NCBI GenBank assembly: GCA_946482385.1
Contig: CAMLRI010000095.1
Coordinates: 1-7,395, forward strand
DNA from: an uncultured Cellvibrio sp.
Lineage (GTDB): Bacteria > Pseudomonadota > Gammaproteobacteria > Pseudomonadales > Cellvibrionaceae
Length of the DNA: 7,395 nt
Reading direction: 5' to 3'
The notes beneath the pieces are model-generated. The model was not told the DNA's origin. It did not search any database and saw nothing but the letters and a program-made list of their open reading frames with translations. A program made the position numbers and the translations under genes. This document shows, in pieces, positions 1-6,725 of the stretch. How positions within the stretch are numbered: the stretch's first letter is position 1; each line of letters opens with the position of its first letter.

Positions 1-489
1 TGGCTGGAGATAGTGATTAGCGAAGGCCGCAACCGCCAGGTGCGGCGCATGACCGCCGCCGTTGGCCACCCCACCCTGCGCCTGGTACGGGTGAAAATTG
101 GCCCCTGGACGCTGGAGGGCATAGAGCCTGGCAAGTACAAAACCGAGACAGTGCACGCGCCCAAATCGACAGCGGGTAAAACTGGCGCCAATCGCCGCCC
201 GGGCACAGCAACTAAAACGAATGCTGCCAAGCCAGGGGCGACCAGACCCGAGACAAGCAGACCCGGAACAGCCAAACCAGGAGTCGCCAAAGCCGGCGGC
301 GCGCGTCTGGCCGGGGAGAGTAAAACGGGAGAGAAATCGCCCAGAGGGAAAAGACCAGAAGGACGCCAGGGCGCAGCGAAAAACAGCGCGGGCGCAACGG
401 CCAAAAACAACACGGGAACAGCGGTAAAACCCGCCAGTAAAACCCTGATTATCCAAAAGCCCAAGCCCCGTATAACACCGCCCGCCTAA
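1..489 (+). CDS. rluE: 23S rRNA pseudouridine synthase, RsuA/RluE family (3' part only)
   Basis: The reading frame is open from base 1, so the gene starts outside the window; 162 C-terminal residues and a TAA stop are present. The first ~45 residues carry the C-terminal signature of the RsuA/RluB/RluE family: [10 protein letters not shown] at fragment residues 8–17, then [18 protein letters not shown]. The catalytic Asp motif would lie upstream and is not visible. The family converts specific uridines in 23S rRNA to pseudouridine in the cytoplasm; RluE acts at U2457 in E. coli. The match is closest to RluE, but RluB or another RsuA-type paralogue cannot be excluded without the N-terminus. From about residue 48 to the end there are ~115 residues rich in Lys, Ala, Gly, Pro, Thr and Arg, with repeated K/R-P-G-T/A units. 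This tail is probably disordered and RNA-binding, and is far longer than in E. coli RluE. The gene converges on the minus-strand gene at 657. Confidence 0.85.
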   Translation, partial: WLEIVISEGRNRQVRRMTAAVGHPTLRLVRVKIGPWTLEGIEPGKYKTETVHAPKSTAGKTGANRRPGTATKTNAAKPGATRPETSRPGTAKPGVAKAGGARLAGESKTGEKSPRGKRPEGRQGAAKNSAGATAKNNTGTAVKPASKTLIIQKPKPRITPPA

Positions 490-507
490 GTTTCTGGCAC
501 AGGGCGA

Positions 508-613
508 GTTTGCCATTAGGGTGTGGGTTTCGAAACCCTCAAATCACGGATGATTTGAGGGAGCTCCAAGGATGGATTCACGCGTTTTCGAAACCCACAC
601 CCTAATGGCAAAC
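508..613. repeat. MITE-like palindromic element with 28-bp perfect inverted arms
   Basis: Bases 508–535 (beginning GTTTGCCATTAGG) are the exact reverse complement of 586–613 (ending CCTAATGGCAAAC): 28 of 28 pairs with a 50-base spacer. The match ends sharply at both sides (507/614 and 536/585 do not pair). The left arm runs into a 14-base palindrome, GGGTTTCGAAACCC, at 525–538, and both arms end in TTTCGAAA. The spacer holds a second perfect hairpin at 536–561. No arm is followed by a T-run, so this is not a standard intrinsic terminator, although its position between converging genes could still let the hairpin impede transcription from both sides. The sharp ends, size of about 106 bases and lack of coding capacity fit a miniature inverted-repeat element or a dispersed intergenic palindrome. 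Whether it recurs in the genome cannot be seen here. Confidence 0.75.
536..561 (+). repeat. Perfect 11-bp hairpin with CGGA tetraloop inside the palindromic element
   Basis: CCCTCAAATCA (536–546) pairs perfectly with TGATTTGAGGG (551–561), leaving the four-base loop CGGA (547–550). A second small stem follows at 565–576: TCCA, loop AGGA, TGGA. On the plus strand both loops present GGA, and the core UCACGGAUGA resembles an RsmA/CsrA binding site. The hairpin is directly visible; a protein-binding role is inference. It shares bases 536–538 with the neighbouring 14-base palindrome, so the two structures compete. Confidence 0.7.
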
Positions 614-656
614 GGCGAGCGGAGTGGGTTGTCTCAAACCTGCGTTGTATCCCATC

Positions 657-1913
657 TCAATACTTAAAAACCAACCCCTTCTCGCGGTACTCGCGAATAA
701 AAACGCCGTGACTGCCGTCCCTTAAGGAGCGTTTGATTAAAAAACTTTTATCCAGTTTTTTTTGCTCTATTTCGTCCAAATTGAGCACCCGCTCTTTATC
801 CAGCGGCTTGTGCAAATCCCTCACTACAATAATTTTCGGTAGATGACGGTAGCGGGTGTTGGTTTCCAGCACTATGCCCACCAAACCATTGACCAGCTCC
901 ACCAAAGTGCCAGGAGGGTAGAGGCCGACACACTTGATAAATTCCAGCGCTAAGCGCTCGTCAAAGTGGGTGCCGCGATCCTGGAAAATACGTTTGAGGG
1001 CCTCGGTGCTGGGAATGGCGCGGGAGTAACAGCGGTCGGCGGTCATAGCATCGTAGGCATCGACAATCGCCACTATGCGCGCCAACTCGGAAATACCCGA
1101 GGCATTGAGTTTGCGCGGGTAGCCACTACCATCAATGCGCTCGTGGTGGCTGTAGGCTACATCCACAGCACTGTTGGGCACCCCCGGCGATGACATCAGC
1201 AAATTGCGCCCGTGCACTGTGTGGGCCTTAATCATGTTGAATTCTTTTTCCGACAGCGGCTCAACCTTGTTCAACACCGGATGGGGTACACGCATTTTGC
1301 CCACATCGTGCAACAGGCCACACAGCCCCAGCCGCTCAAGGTCAATCTCGCTCATGCCCAAATGACGCCCGAAAGCGATGGAGAGGATGCACACATTCAT
1401 GCAGTGCTCGGTGGTGTATTCATCCTCGTTGCGCATGCGCGCCATCCACAGCAGCGCATCGGGATTGCGCAGGATACTGTTGAGGCAATCCTTAACTGTT
1501 GCCTTGGCTTGATCGGTATTGATAACCCCGCCCAAGCGCACATCATCGAGCAGGGTTTTAGTGATGCGGCGCGCCTCGCGGTACACCCCCAGGGCAGCCT
1601 GGTGCTCCCTCTGGGCATCGACTTTATTGACGTAGGCTTTGACCTTGGGCTTAAGCGGGCCAGCCAGGCCGCGCTGCTCGGGGGGAATCCACTCTTCCTT
1701 AACGGCATCTATCCACACGTATTCGGCGTACTGGGCGATGGTATCTATGTCGTCGAGGCTTTCCACCATAAAGCCCTGCATCAGGAATGGCGTCTCCTGC
1801 CAATCCCGATCCAGCTTGGATACAAACATGCCTATCTTCAGCTCGGAAATGTGGATTTTGATGCTACTGGATCTGGCTTCCACATGCCCTGGCCGGACTT
1901 CGCGGTTCTCCAT
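657..1913 (-). CDS. HD-GYP domain protein with N-terminal DUF3391, probable c-di-GMP phosphodiesterase
   Basis: The protein has 418 residues. Residues ~18–70 (IKIHISELKIGMFVSKLD onward) match the DUF3391 module often found before HD-GYP domains. The HD-GYP domain spans ~160–345 and keeps the expected metal and signature residues: H170, H202-D203 in LLHDVGK, H231, H256-H257, the GYP motif DGSGYP at 261–266, and D285 in IVDAYDAMTADR. The family hydrolyses cyclic di-GMP to pGpG or GMP in the cytoplasm, and the intact motifs suggest an active enzyme. One local deviation is NKVEPLS where many members have a KPGPL-type segment. A ~70-residue C-terminal region follows, as in Pseudomonas relatives. 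There is no signal peptide or membrane segment. The ATG at 1911–1913 has AGAGG five bases upstream (1919–1923). The gene lies 186 nt downstream of mazG on the same strand, so it may have its own promoter. I know no established gene symbol. Confidence 0.9.
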   Translation of the reverse strand: MENREVRPGHVEARSSSIKIHISELKIGMFVSKLDRDWQETPFLMQGFMVESLDDIDTIAQYAEYVWIDAVKEEWIPPEQRGLAGPLKPKVKAYVNKVDAQREHQAALGVYREARRITKTLLDDVRLGGVINTDQAKATVKDCLNSILRNPDALLWMARMRNEDEYTTEHCMNVCILSIAFGRHLGMSEIDLERLGLCGLLHDVGKMRVPHPVLNKVEPLSEKEFNMIKAHTVHGRNLLMSSPGVPNSAVDVAYSHHERIDGSGYPRKLNASGISELARIVAIVDAYDAMTADRCYSRAIPSTEALKRIFQDRGTHFDERLALEFIKCVGLYPPGTLVELVNGLVGIVLETNTRYRHLPKIIVVRDLHKPLDKERVLNLDEIEQKKLDKSFLIKRSLRDGSHGVFIREYREKGLVFKY

Positions 1914-2099
1914 AACAACCTCTGGTCAGGATCACCCCATGGTTCTCGTGGGCTTGTTATTGGGCTAGTTATTGTTATGCCGATGTATTGTGTTGATGCG
2001 TTGCGCCGACTGCTGCAAAGAGTCGCTTGGCAGTGGCCTGCTGTGTAGTTTCCCTAAGCATAGTCCGCCCATCCGCTGGCCGGGCAAGTAATTTTGGCG
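1914..2099 (-). other. 186-nt gap between mazG and the HD-GYP gene, no clear feature
   Basis: This is the leader region of the HD-GYP gene and the widest gap within the minus-strand gene run. Apart from the AGAGG ribosome-binding site at 1919–1923, I find no convincing sigma-70 promoter pair, no strong hairpin with a T-run and no small gene with a ribosome-binding site. Its length allows a promoter here, possibly one using another sigma factor, but none can be assigned by eye. Confidence 0.5.
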
Positions 2100-2906
2100 C
2101 TATGAACTGGCCAGTGCCTGTTTTGCCTCGTCCCACAGGCGGTTGAGCTGATTCATATCTGCCTCCTGTATGCGCCCCGACAGCTGCTGCTCCATATAGC
2201 CAAAACGCGCCTCAAATTTGTGGTTGGCGCGGCGCAGCGCCTGCTCCGGGTCGAGTTTAAGGAAGCGGCTGATATTGACCACCGCAAACAGCAGGTCGCC
2301 TAACTCCTCTTCGATGGCCGCTGCATCGCCTGCAACAATCGCCTCCTCAACTTCTGCCAGCTCTTCGCGCACCTTGGCGATAGGCCCCTGCACATCCTCC
2401 CAATCAAACCCCACCGCGGCAGCGCGCTTTTGCAGTTTGGCGGCGCGGCTGAGGGCGGGCAGGTTGAGGGGCACATCGGCGAGGGCGCCCTGGCTACCTT
2501 TTTCGGCGCGCTCCTGTTGCTTGATAGCTTCCCAGCGGGCTTTGACATCCACCGGCAAGCTGTGGCGGTTATCGACCCGGCTGTGGAGGGTGCCATCGGG
2601 AAACACATGGGGATGGCGTCGCACCAGCTTGGCCACCAGATCGGAGACGATACCAGCAAACTCGAAGCGCCCTTCCTCTTTGCCAATTTGGCTGTAGAAG
2701 ATCACCTGGAACAGCAGGTCGCCCAGCTCTTCCTTCAAATGGGTGAAGTCGGCTTTTTCGATAGCATCCACCACTTCATAGGCTTCCTCCAGGGTGTAGG
2801 GGGCGATGCTGGCGTAGTCTTGCTTGATATCCCAGGGGCAGCCGGATTGGGGATCGCGCAGGCGCGCCATCAGGTAAAGCAGATCGTCGATGGAATAGTC
2901 GGCCAC
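2100..2906 (-). CDS. mazG: Nucleoside triphosphate pyrophosphohydrolase MazG
   Basis: MazG hydrolyses (d)NTPs to NMP and pyrophosphate in the cytoplasm; in E. coli it moderates starvation responses and is linked to lower (p)ppGpp. The protein has 268 residues, close to the 263 of E. coli MazG, and is full length. It has the usual tandem pair of MazG domains. The first has LRDPQSGCPWD at 16–26 and the Mg-binding EExxE…ExxD set at E40, E41, E44, E60, D63. The second has E181, E182, E185, E201, D204. RRHPHVF at 96–102 is also typical. The start is a GTG at 2904–2906 with AGGGA six bases upstream (2913–2917). That ribosome-binding site overlaps the relA stop codon, and only nine bases separate the two genes, so translation is probably coupled. 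There are no mazE or mazF genes between relA and mazG. The relA stop codon lies in the same frame as this gene. Confidence 0.96.
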   Translation of the reverse strand: MADYSIDDLLYLMARLRDPQSGCPWDIKQDYASIAPYTLEEAYEVVDAIEKADFTHLKEELGDLLFQVIFYSQIGKEEGRFEFAGIVSDLVAKLVRRHPHVFPDGTLHSRVDNRHSLPVDVKARWEAIKQQERAEKGSQGALADVPLNLPALSRAAKLQKRAAAVGFDWEDVQGPIAKVREELAEVEEAIVAGDAAAIEEELGDLLFAVVNISRFLKLDPEQALRRANHKFEARFGYMEQQLSGRIQEADMNQLNRLWDEAKQALASS

Positions 2907-2912
2907 AGTGAA

Positions 2913-2917
2913 TCCCT
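2913..2917 (-). promoter_or_regulatory. Ribosome-binding site of mazG overlapping the relA stop
   Basis: AGGGA on the minus strand, six bases before the GTG start of mazG. Its AG and first G fall within the relA stop codon TAG, which suggests coupled translation. It supports the GTG start; no other in-frame start lies between the relA stop and this GTG. Confidence 0.6.
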
Positions 2918-5162
2918 AGCTATGTTTGCGTCGCGCCGAGGCGATGTTCGGCAGCTGGTTGAGTTTGGTCAGCACCCGGCTGAGTTCGTCGAAGCTGCGG
3001 ATTTCCACTGTCACCTGCATATCCACGGTGTTTTTGCGTTTGTCCGACAGGGTTTGCATGGCGCTGATGTTAATCCGCTCGCTGTCGAGCAGGGTGGTGA
3101 TGTCCTTGAGCAGGCCATAGCGGTCGTAGGCTTCGATAATGATGTCCACCGAGTAGGTGCTCTGGGGAGCATTGCCCCACTCCACCTTGATAATGCGCTG
3201 GGGTTCCTCGGCCTGGAGCTGCAGGATATTGCTGCAATCCTGGCGGTGAATGGATACGCCCTTGCCCAGGGTGATGTAGCCGGTGATGGCATCGCCCGGC
3301 ACCGGGTTACAGCAGTTGGCAATACTGGTGAGCAGGTTGCCCACGCCCTCGATGTAAAAATCCGAATCCTTTTTCTTGGCTGGCGACTTGGCCCTGAAGG
3401 GAATCAGCGGCTGCTGCGGGTCGGCTTCGTCCAGTTGTTTTTGGGCGGCATTGAGCACCTGGCCAACGCCTATATCGCTGGCGCCCACGGCGGCGTAAAG
3501 GTCGTCGAGGCTGTTGAAGCGCAGCTTTTGGGTCAGCTCGTCAAAGTCGATATCCAACAGTGCCAGGCGTTTGAATTCGCGGTCGAGCAGCGCCTGGCCC
3601 TCGGCGATATTCTGGTCGCGGGCCTGCTGCTTGAACCAGTGCTGGATTTTGGCGCGGGCGCGGGGAGTATTCACATAGCCCGACGCTGGGTTGAGCCAAT
3701 CGCGGCTGGGGGTGCCCAGCTTGCCGGTAATGATTTCCACCTGGTCGGCATTATTCAGGTGGTAATTGAGCGGCACTATGCGGTTGTTAACCTTGGCGCC
3801 ACGGCAGCGGTGGCCGATATCCGTGTGGATTTTGTAGGCAAAATCCAGCGGCGTGGCGCTGCGCGGCAAGTCGACCACATGGCCCTCGGGGGTGAACACA
3901 TAGATGCGGTCTTCGTTGAGGCCGCCAATGTCGTCCTGGATATGCTGGGCATCGCCACCCAGCTCTTCGTGCCACTCCAATACCTGGCGCAACCAGGCAA
4001 TTTTTTGCTCGTAGGAATCCTGGGTGGTTTTGGTATCTGTGCCCTTGTAGCGCCAGTGGGCGCAGACCCCCAGCTCCGATTCCTCGTGCATTTCGCGGGT
4101 GCGTATTTGTATTTCCAGCACCTTGTTTTCCGGCCCCCAAACCGCCGTGTGCAGCGAGCGATAGCCGTTCTCTTTGGGCGAGGCTATGTAGTCGTCAAAT
4201 TCGTGGGGGATATTGCGCCAAAGGCTGTGGACTATCCCCAGCACCGCGTAGCAGTCGCGCACGCTGGGCACCAGGATGCGCACCGCACGTATGTCGTACA
4301 CCTGGGAAAAGGGAATGCCCTTGCGCTGCATTTTGCGCCAGATGCTGTAGATGTGCTTGGCGCGGCCAGAGACTTCGCCGTCGATACCGGCTTTTTGCAG
4401 CTCGGCGCGCAGCAGCGCCAGCATATTGTCGATGTACTCCTGGCGCGCCAGGCGGCGCTCGTCCAGCAGTTTGGCGATGCGCTTGTATTCTTCCGGTTGC
4501 AGGTAGCGGAAGGACAAATCCTCCAACTCCCACTTGATATGGCCAATACCCAAACGGTGCGCCAGGGGGGCGTAAATATCGGCCACTTCCCGCGCCACCT
4601 GTTGCCGCCGCTCCGGCGCCACTTCTTTTACCGAGCGGATGGCGCAGGTGCGCTCCGCCAGTTTGATCAGCGCTACCCGCACATCGTCGACCATGGCCAC
4701 CAGCATTTTGCGGATTTTTTCCGCCTGTTCTACCGCCTGGCTGCCCAGTACCCGCTCCTCGCCCTCTTTGCGCTGGTAGCTGATGGCCGCCATGCGCAGC
4801 ACGCCCTTCACCAGCTTGGCGACCGTATCGCCAAATTGTTTTTGGATCTCGGGCAGAGCAATTTTGTTTTCGCGCACGGCGCGGTAGAGCATGGCCGCCA
4901 CCAGGGCGTCCTGGTCGAGTTGCAGGTCGGCGAGGATTTCGGCCATTTCCAGGCCGATGCGGAAGCAGGAGAAGTCTTCGCCCCAGGAGTGGTCGTCGTC
5001 CAGGTGGATATCCACCAGCGACAGGCTCAACTCGGCGGCGCGGCGCAGCTCGGCGCGGGCGCTATCGCTCTGCACCTGGAGGTGGTTGAGGCGGTCGATC
5101 CAGGCATCTATATCTACCTGGCCATCGGCCGCTATGGGGTGATCCTGTCTGACTTTAACCAT
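2916..5162 (-). CDS. relA: GTP pyrophosphokinase RelA, (p)ppGpp synthetase I
   Basis: RelA makes pppGpp/ppGpp from ATP and GTP/GDP on ribosomes stalled by uncharged tRNA, setting off the stringent response. The protein has 748 residues, the normal family length (E. coli 744), and closely resembles Pseudomonas RelA. The N-terminal HD-type region (~60–170) has lost the hydrolase motif: AAMLYRAVRENK stands where bifunctional Rel/SpoT enzymes have HDxxED, so it is predicted to be synthetase-only. The synthetase domain (~260–365) contains SGRAKHIYSIWRKMQRKG, YDIRAVRILVP, the EFDD form at 321–324 typical of monofunctional RelA, and LEIQIRT. The TGS domain is at ~418–480, the zinc-finger-like region has NCCNPVPGD (C617, C618) with H639 and C643, and an ACT/RRM domain occupies ~668–748. 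The frame continues upstream into rlmD, but the ATG at 5160–5162 matches known RelA starts (MVKVR) and has AAGAAGG eight bases upstream. It lies 31 nt after rlmD and 9 nt before mazG. Confidence 0.98.
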   Translation of the reverse strand: MVKVRQDHPIAADGQVDIDAWIDRLNHLQVQSDSARAELRRAAELSLSLVDIHLDDDHSWGEDFSCFRIGLEMAEILADLQLDQDALVAAMLYRAVRENKIALPEIQKQFGDTVAKLVKGVLRMAAISYQRKEGEERVLGSQAVEQAEKIRKMLVAMVDDVRVALIKLAERTCAIRSVKEVAPERRQQVAREVADIYAPLAHRLGIGHIKWELEDLSFRYLQPEEYKRIAKLLDERRLARQEYIDNMLALLRAELQKAGIDGEVSGRAKHIYSIWRKMQRKGIPFSQVYDIRAVRILVPSVRDCYAVLGIVHSLWRNIPHEFDDYIASPKENGYRSLHTAVWGPENKVLEIQIRTREMHEESELGVCAHWRYKGTDTKTTQDSYEQKIAWLRQVLEWHEELGGDAQHIQDDIGGLNEDRIYVFTPEGHVVDLPRSATPLDFAYKIHTDIGHRCRGAKVNNRIVPLNYHLNNADQVEIITGKLGTPSRDWLNPASGYVNTPRARAKIQHWFKQQARDQNIAEGQALLDREFKRLALLDIDFDELTQKLRFNSLDDLYAAVGASDIGVGQVLNAAQKQLDEADPQQPLIPFRAKSPAKKKDSDFYIEGVGNLLTSIANCCNPVPGDAITGYITLGKGVSIHRQDCSNILQLQAEEPQRIIKVEWGNAPQSTYSVDIIIEAYDRYGLLKDITTLLDSERINISAMQTLSDKRKNTVDMQVTVEIRSFDELSRVLTKLNQLPNIASARRKHS

Positions 5163-5170
5163 AGCAATTG

Positions 5171-5177
5171 CCTTCTT
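5171..5177 (-). promoter_or_regulatory. Ribosome-binding site fixing the relA start
   Basis: AAGAAGG on the minus strand, eight bases before the ATG at 5160–5162. It decides the start against the in-frame upstream codon at 5351, which would lie inside rlmD and add 63 residues unlike any RelA N-terminus. Confidence 0.7.
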
Positions 5178-5193
5178 ATTATGGTCGCGGCTG

Positions 5194-6657
5194 CTACCGC
5201 TGAAACAGCGCCATGGATTCCACATGGCTGGTGTGCGGGAACATATCCATAACCCCCAAGGCTTCCAGCTTGTACCCAGCTTCCGCCAGCAGGGCCGCAT
5301 CGCGCGCCAAGGTCGCCGGATTGCAACTGACGTAGACAATGCGCTTGGCACTTAGTTGCCCCTTGCGACACAAATCGCGCAACTGGCTGACCAACTCCTT
5401 TGCACCATCCCGGGGCGGGTCGAGCAAAATCGCACTGGCCTGGCTGCACAGCTGGCGCAGGCGCGGTGAATCCACCTGACTGAGATCGGCCTTGATCACC
5501 TCGACATTGGTTAACCCCAGCTGCGCAGCATTGGCGCGGGCGCGGGCCACCATGGTGTCGACCACTTCCAGGCCGGTGACCTGGGCGCAGCGCCCGGCCA
5601 TAGGCAGGGTAAAGTTGCCCATACCGCAATAAAAATCCAACACCCGGTCGTCGGGGCTCAAGGCAAGCAAATCCAGTGCCTGTTGCACCATCTGGTCGTT
5701 TACTGCCGGGTTTACCTGGGTGAAATCCTGGGGATGGAAGTGCAGTTCCAGGCCGGCCACCGCTAAAGCCAGGCGCGGGTCGACCGCCTCGCCGGCCACA
5801 TTGGTCAAGCCCTGGTCGCCATTGGGTTCCAGCCACAACTGGCAGCCCTGGGCCTGGGCCAGCTCCGCCAGGGATTGGCGCTGGGCCTCCACCAGGGGCT
5901 TGGTGTGGCGCAGAATCAACACAGGTGCGCCCTTGGCCGCCACCAGTTCTATATGGCTGACGGCCTTGTTGCCGCAGCGGCTGTGCAGCCATTGACGCAG
6001 GGGTTCAAGCAGCTGGTTAAGCTCCGGCTGCAATACCGCGCAGGTGTCTATAGGGGTGAGCTTTTTGCTGTGCTGCTGGCGAAAACCCAGGGTGACGCTG
6101 CCATCGGCCTCGTACCACACCCCCAGGCGCGCGCGGCTGCGGTAGCCCAGGTCGCCGGCGCTGAGGGGCGGCAGTATCCGCTTGGGGGTTAGGCCGCCCC
6201 AGCGCTGCACCTGTTCCAGCACGATTTGCTGTTTCATCGCCAACTGCGCCGCCGGTGCCAGGTGCTGCAACTGGCAACCGCCACAACTGCCGTAATGGGC
6301 GCAAGGGGGCACTACCCGGTCGGGCGATGCTTCCAGTACCTCATCCACCCTGGCCTCACTAAAGCGGGAGTGATCCTGCACCAGGCGGGCACTGACCCGC
6401 TCCCCGGCAATAGCGCCTTCGATAAACAGGGTTTTGCCATTGAGGCTGGCCAGGCCGCGGCCGTCGTGGCCAAAGCGGTCCACCACAAACTCGCCCAGGC
6501 GCTGCTGTGGGCGCAGGCTCTGGTTTTGCTCGCGGCGCGGGCCGGTTAAGCGCGGGGCGTCATCGCGCACATAGATGTCGCGATCCTTGCCTGACTCGCG
6601 GCCTTTACCGGATGAGGATGGTTTTTTGCCCAGGAAACCGGGCTTTTTATAGGCCAT
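5194..6657 (-). CDS. rlmD: 23S rRNA (uracil-1939-C5)-methyltransferase RlmD
   Basis: RlmD (formerly RumA) uses S-adenosylmethionine to methylate U1939 of 23S rRNA. The protein has 487 residues. It has a TRAM RNA-binding domain at ~51–110 ([18 protein letters not shown]), then a 4Fe–4S cluster site with C119, C125, C128 ([10 protein letters not shown]) and C206. The Rossmann methyltransferase domain has QVNP at 314–317, DFYCGMGNF at 341–349 for SAM binding, DPPRDGA at 413–419, the catalytic cysteine C445 in SCNP, and E480 near the C-terminus as the likely general base. Before the TRAM domain is a ~50-residue basic, Ser/Gly/Lys/Arg-rich segment that makes it longer than E. coli RlmD (433 residues). 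The start at ATG 6655–6657 has AAGGG seven bases upstream (6665–6669); an in-frame TTG at 6702 has no ribosome-binding site. In pseudomonads and E. coli rlmD also sits directly before relA. Confidence 0.97.
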   Translation of the reverse strand: MAYKKPGFLGKKPSSSGKGRESGKDRDIYVRDDAPRLTGPRREQNQSLRPQQRLGEFVVDRFGHDGRGLASLNGKTLFIEGAIAGERVSARLVQDHSRFSEARVDEVLEASPDRVVPPCAHYGSCGGCQLQHLAPAAQLAMKQQIVLEQVQRWGGLTPKRILPPLSAGDLGYRSRARLGVWYEADGSVTLGFRQQHSKKLTPIDTCAVLQPELNQLLEPLRQWLHSRCGNKAVSHIELVAAKGAPVLILRHTKPLVEAQRQSLAELAQAQGCQLWLEPNGDQGLTNVAGEAVDPRLALAVAGLELHFHPQDFTQVNPAVNDQMVQQALDLLALSPDDRVLDFYCGMGNFTLPMAGRCAQVTGLEVVDTMVARARANAAQLGLTNVEVIKADLSQVDSPRLRQLCSQASAILLDPPRDGAKELVSQLRDLCRKGQLSAKRIVYVSCNPATLARDAALLAEAGYKLEALGVMDMFPHTSHVESMALFQR

Positions 6658-6664
6658 GGAATTG

Positions 6665-6669
6665 CCCTT
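6665..6669 (-). promoter_or_regulatory. Ribosome-binding site fixing the rlmD start
   Basis: AAGGG on the minus strand, seven bases before the ATG at 6655–6657. It supports this start over the in-frame TTG at 6700–6702, which has only an unrelated T-rich sequence before it. Confidence 0.65.
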
Positions 6670-6698
6670 GGAAATAGGTGAAGGGGCCGGCAACAGCC

Positions 6699-6723
6699 CC
6701 AAAAATCGGGAACCAAAAATCGG
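6699..6723 (-). repeat. Pair of 11-bp direct repeats between cysM and rlmD
   Basis: On the minus strand CCGATTTTTGG occurs twice, at 6713–6723 and 6699–6709, three bases apart. It begins three bases after the cysM stop codon and lies 42 bases before the rlmD start. The copies are exact. They may be a local duplication or a tandem protein-binding site; nothing else identifies a function. Confidence 0.5.
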
Positions 6724-6725
6724 TA

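Noticed and set aside
490..656. Bidirectional intrinsic terminator between the convergent genes
   Set aside because: The stems are strong, but neither strand has a T-run directly after a stem, and the outer arms are too long and too widely spaced. Termination aid is possible but the canonical call is not supported.
1212..2048. Plus-strand open frame opposite the HD-GYP gene
   Set aside because: It is antisense to a conserved HD-GYP protein with all motifs intact, and its translation resembles no family I know.
1990..2085. Sigma-70 promoter for the HD-GYP gene
   Set aside because: Candidate pairs on the minus strand, such as TTGCCC with TATGCT at 19-base spacing or TTGCAG with AT-rich sequence downstream, have poor matches or wrong spacing.
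2907..2915. mazEF toxin–antitoxin genes between relA and mazG
   Set aside because: E. coli has mazEF at this position, but here only nine bases separate relA from mazG.
2430..5252. Very long plus-strand open frame opposite relA and mazG
   Set aside because: The minus strand encodes unmistakable RelA and MazG across this span. The plus frame has no recognisable domain, an unusual His/Val/Gly/Ala-rich composition expected of an antisense shadow in GC-rich DNA, and no justified start.
5132..5992. Second minus-strand open frame overlapping rlmD
   Set aside because: It is an out-of-frame shadow of rlmD; the real frame carries the SAM-binding and catalytic cysteine motifs.
6683..6700. Five-base GGGGC/GCCCC stem between cysM and rlmD as a terminator
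   Set aside because: On the minus strand the T-run comes before the stem rather than after it, and the stem is short. It does not fit an intrinsic terminator for cysM.
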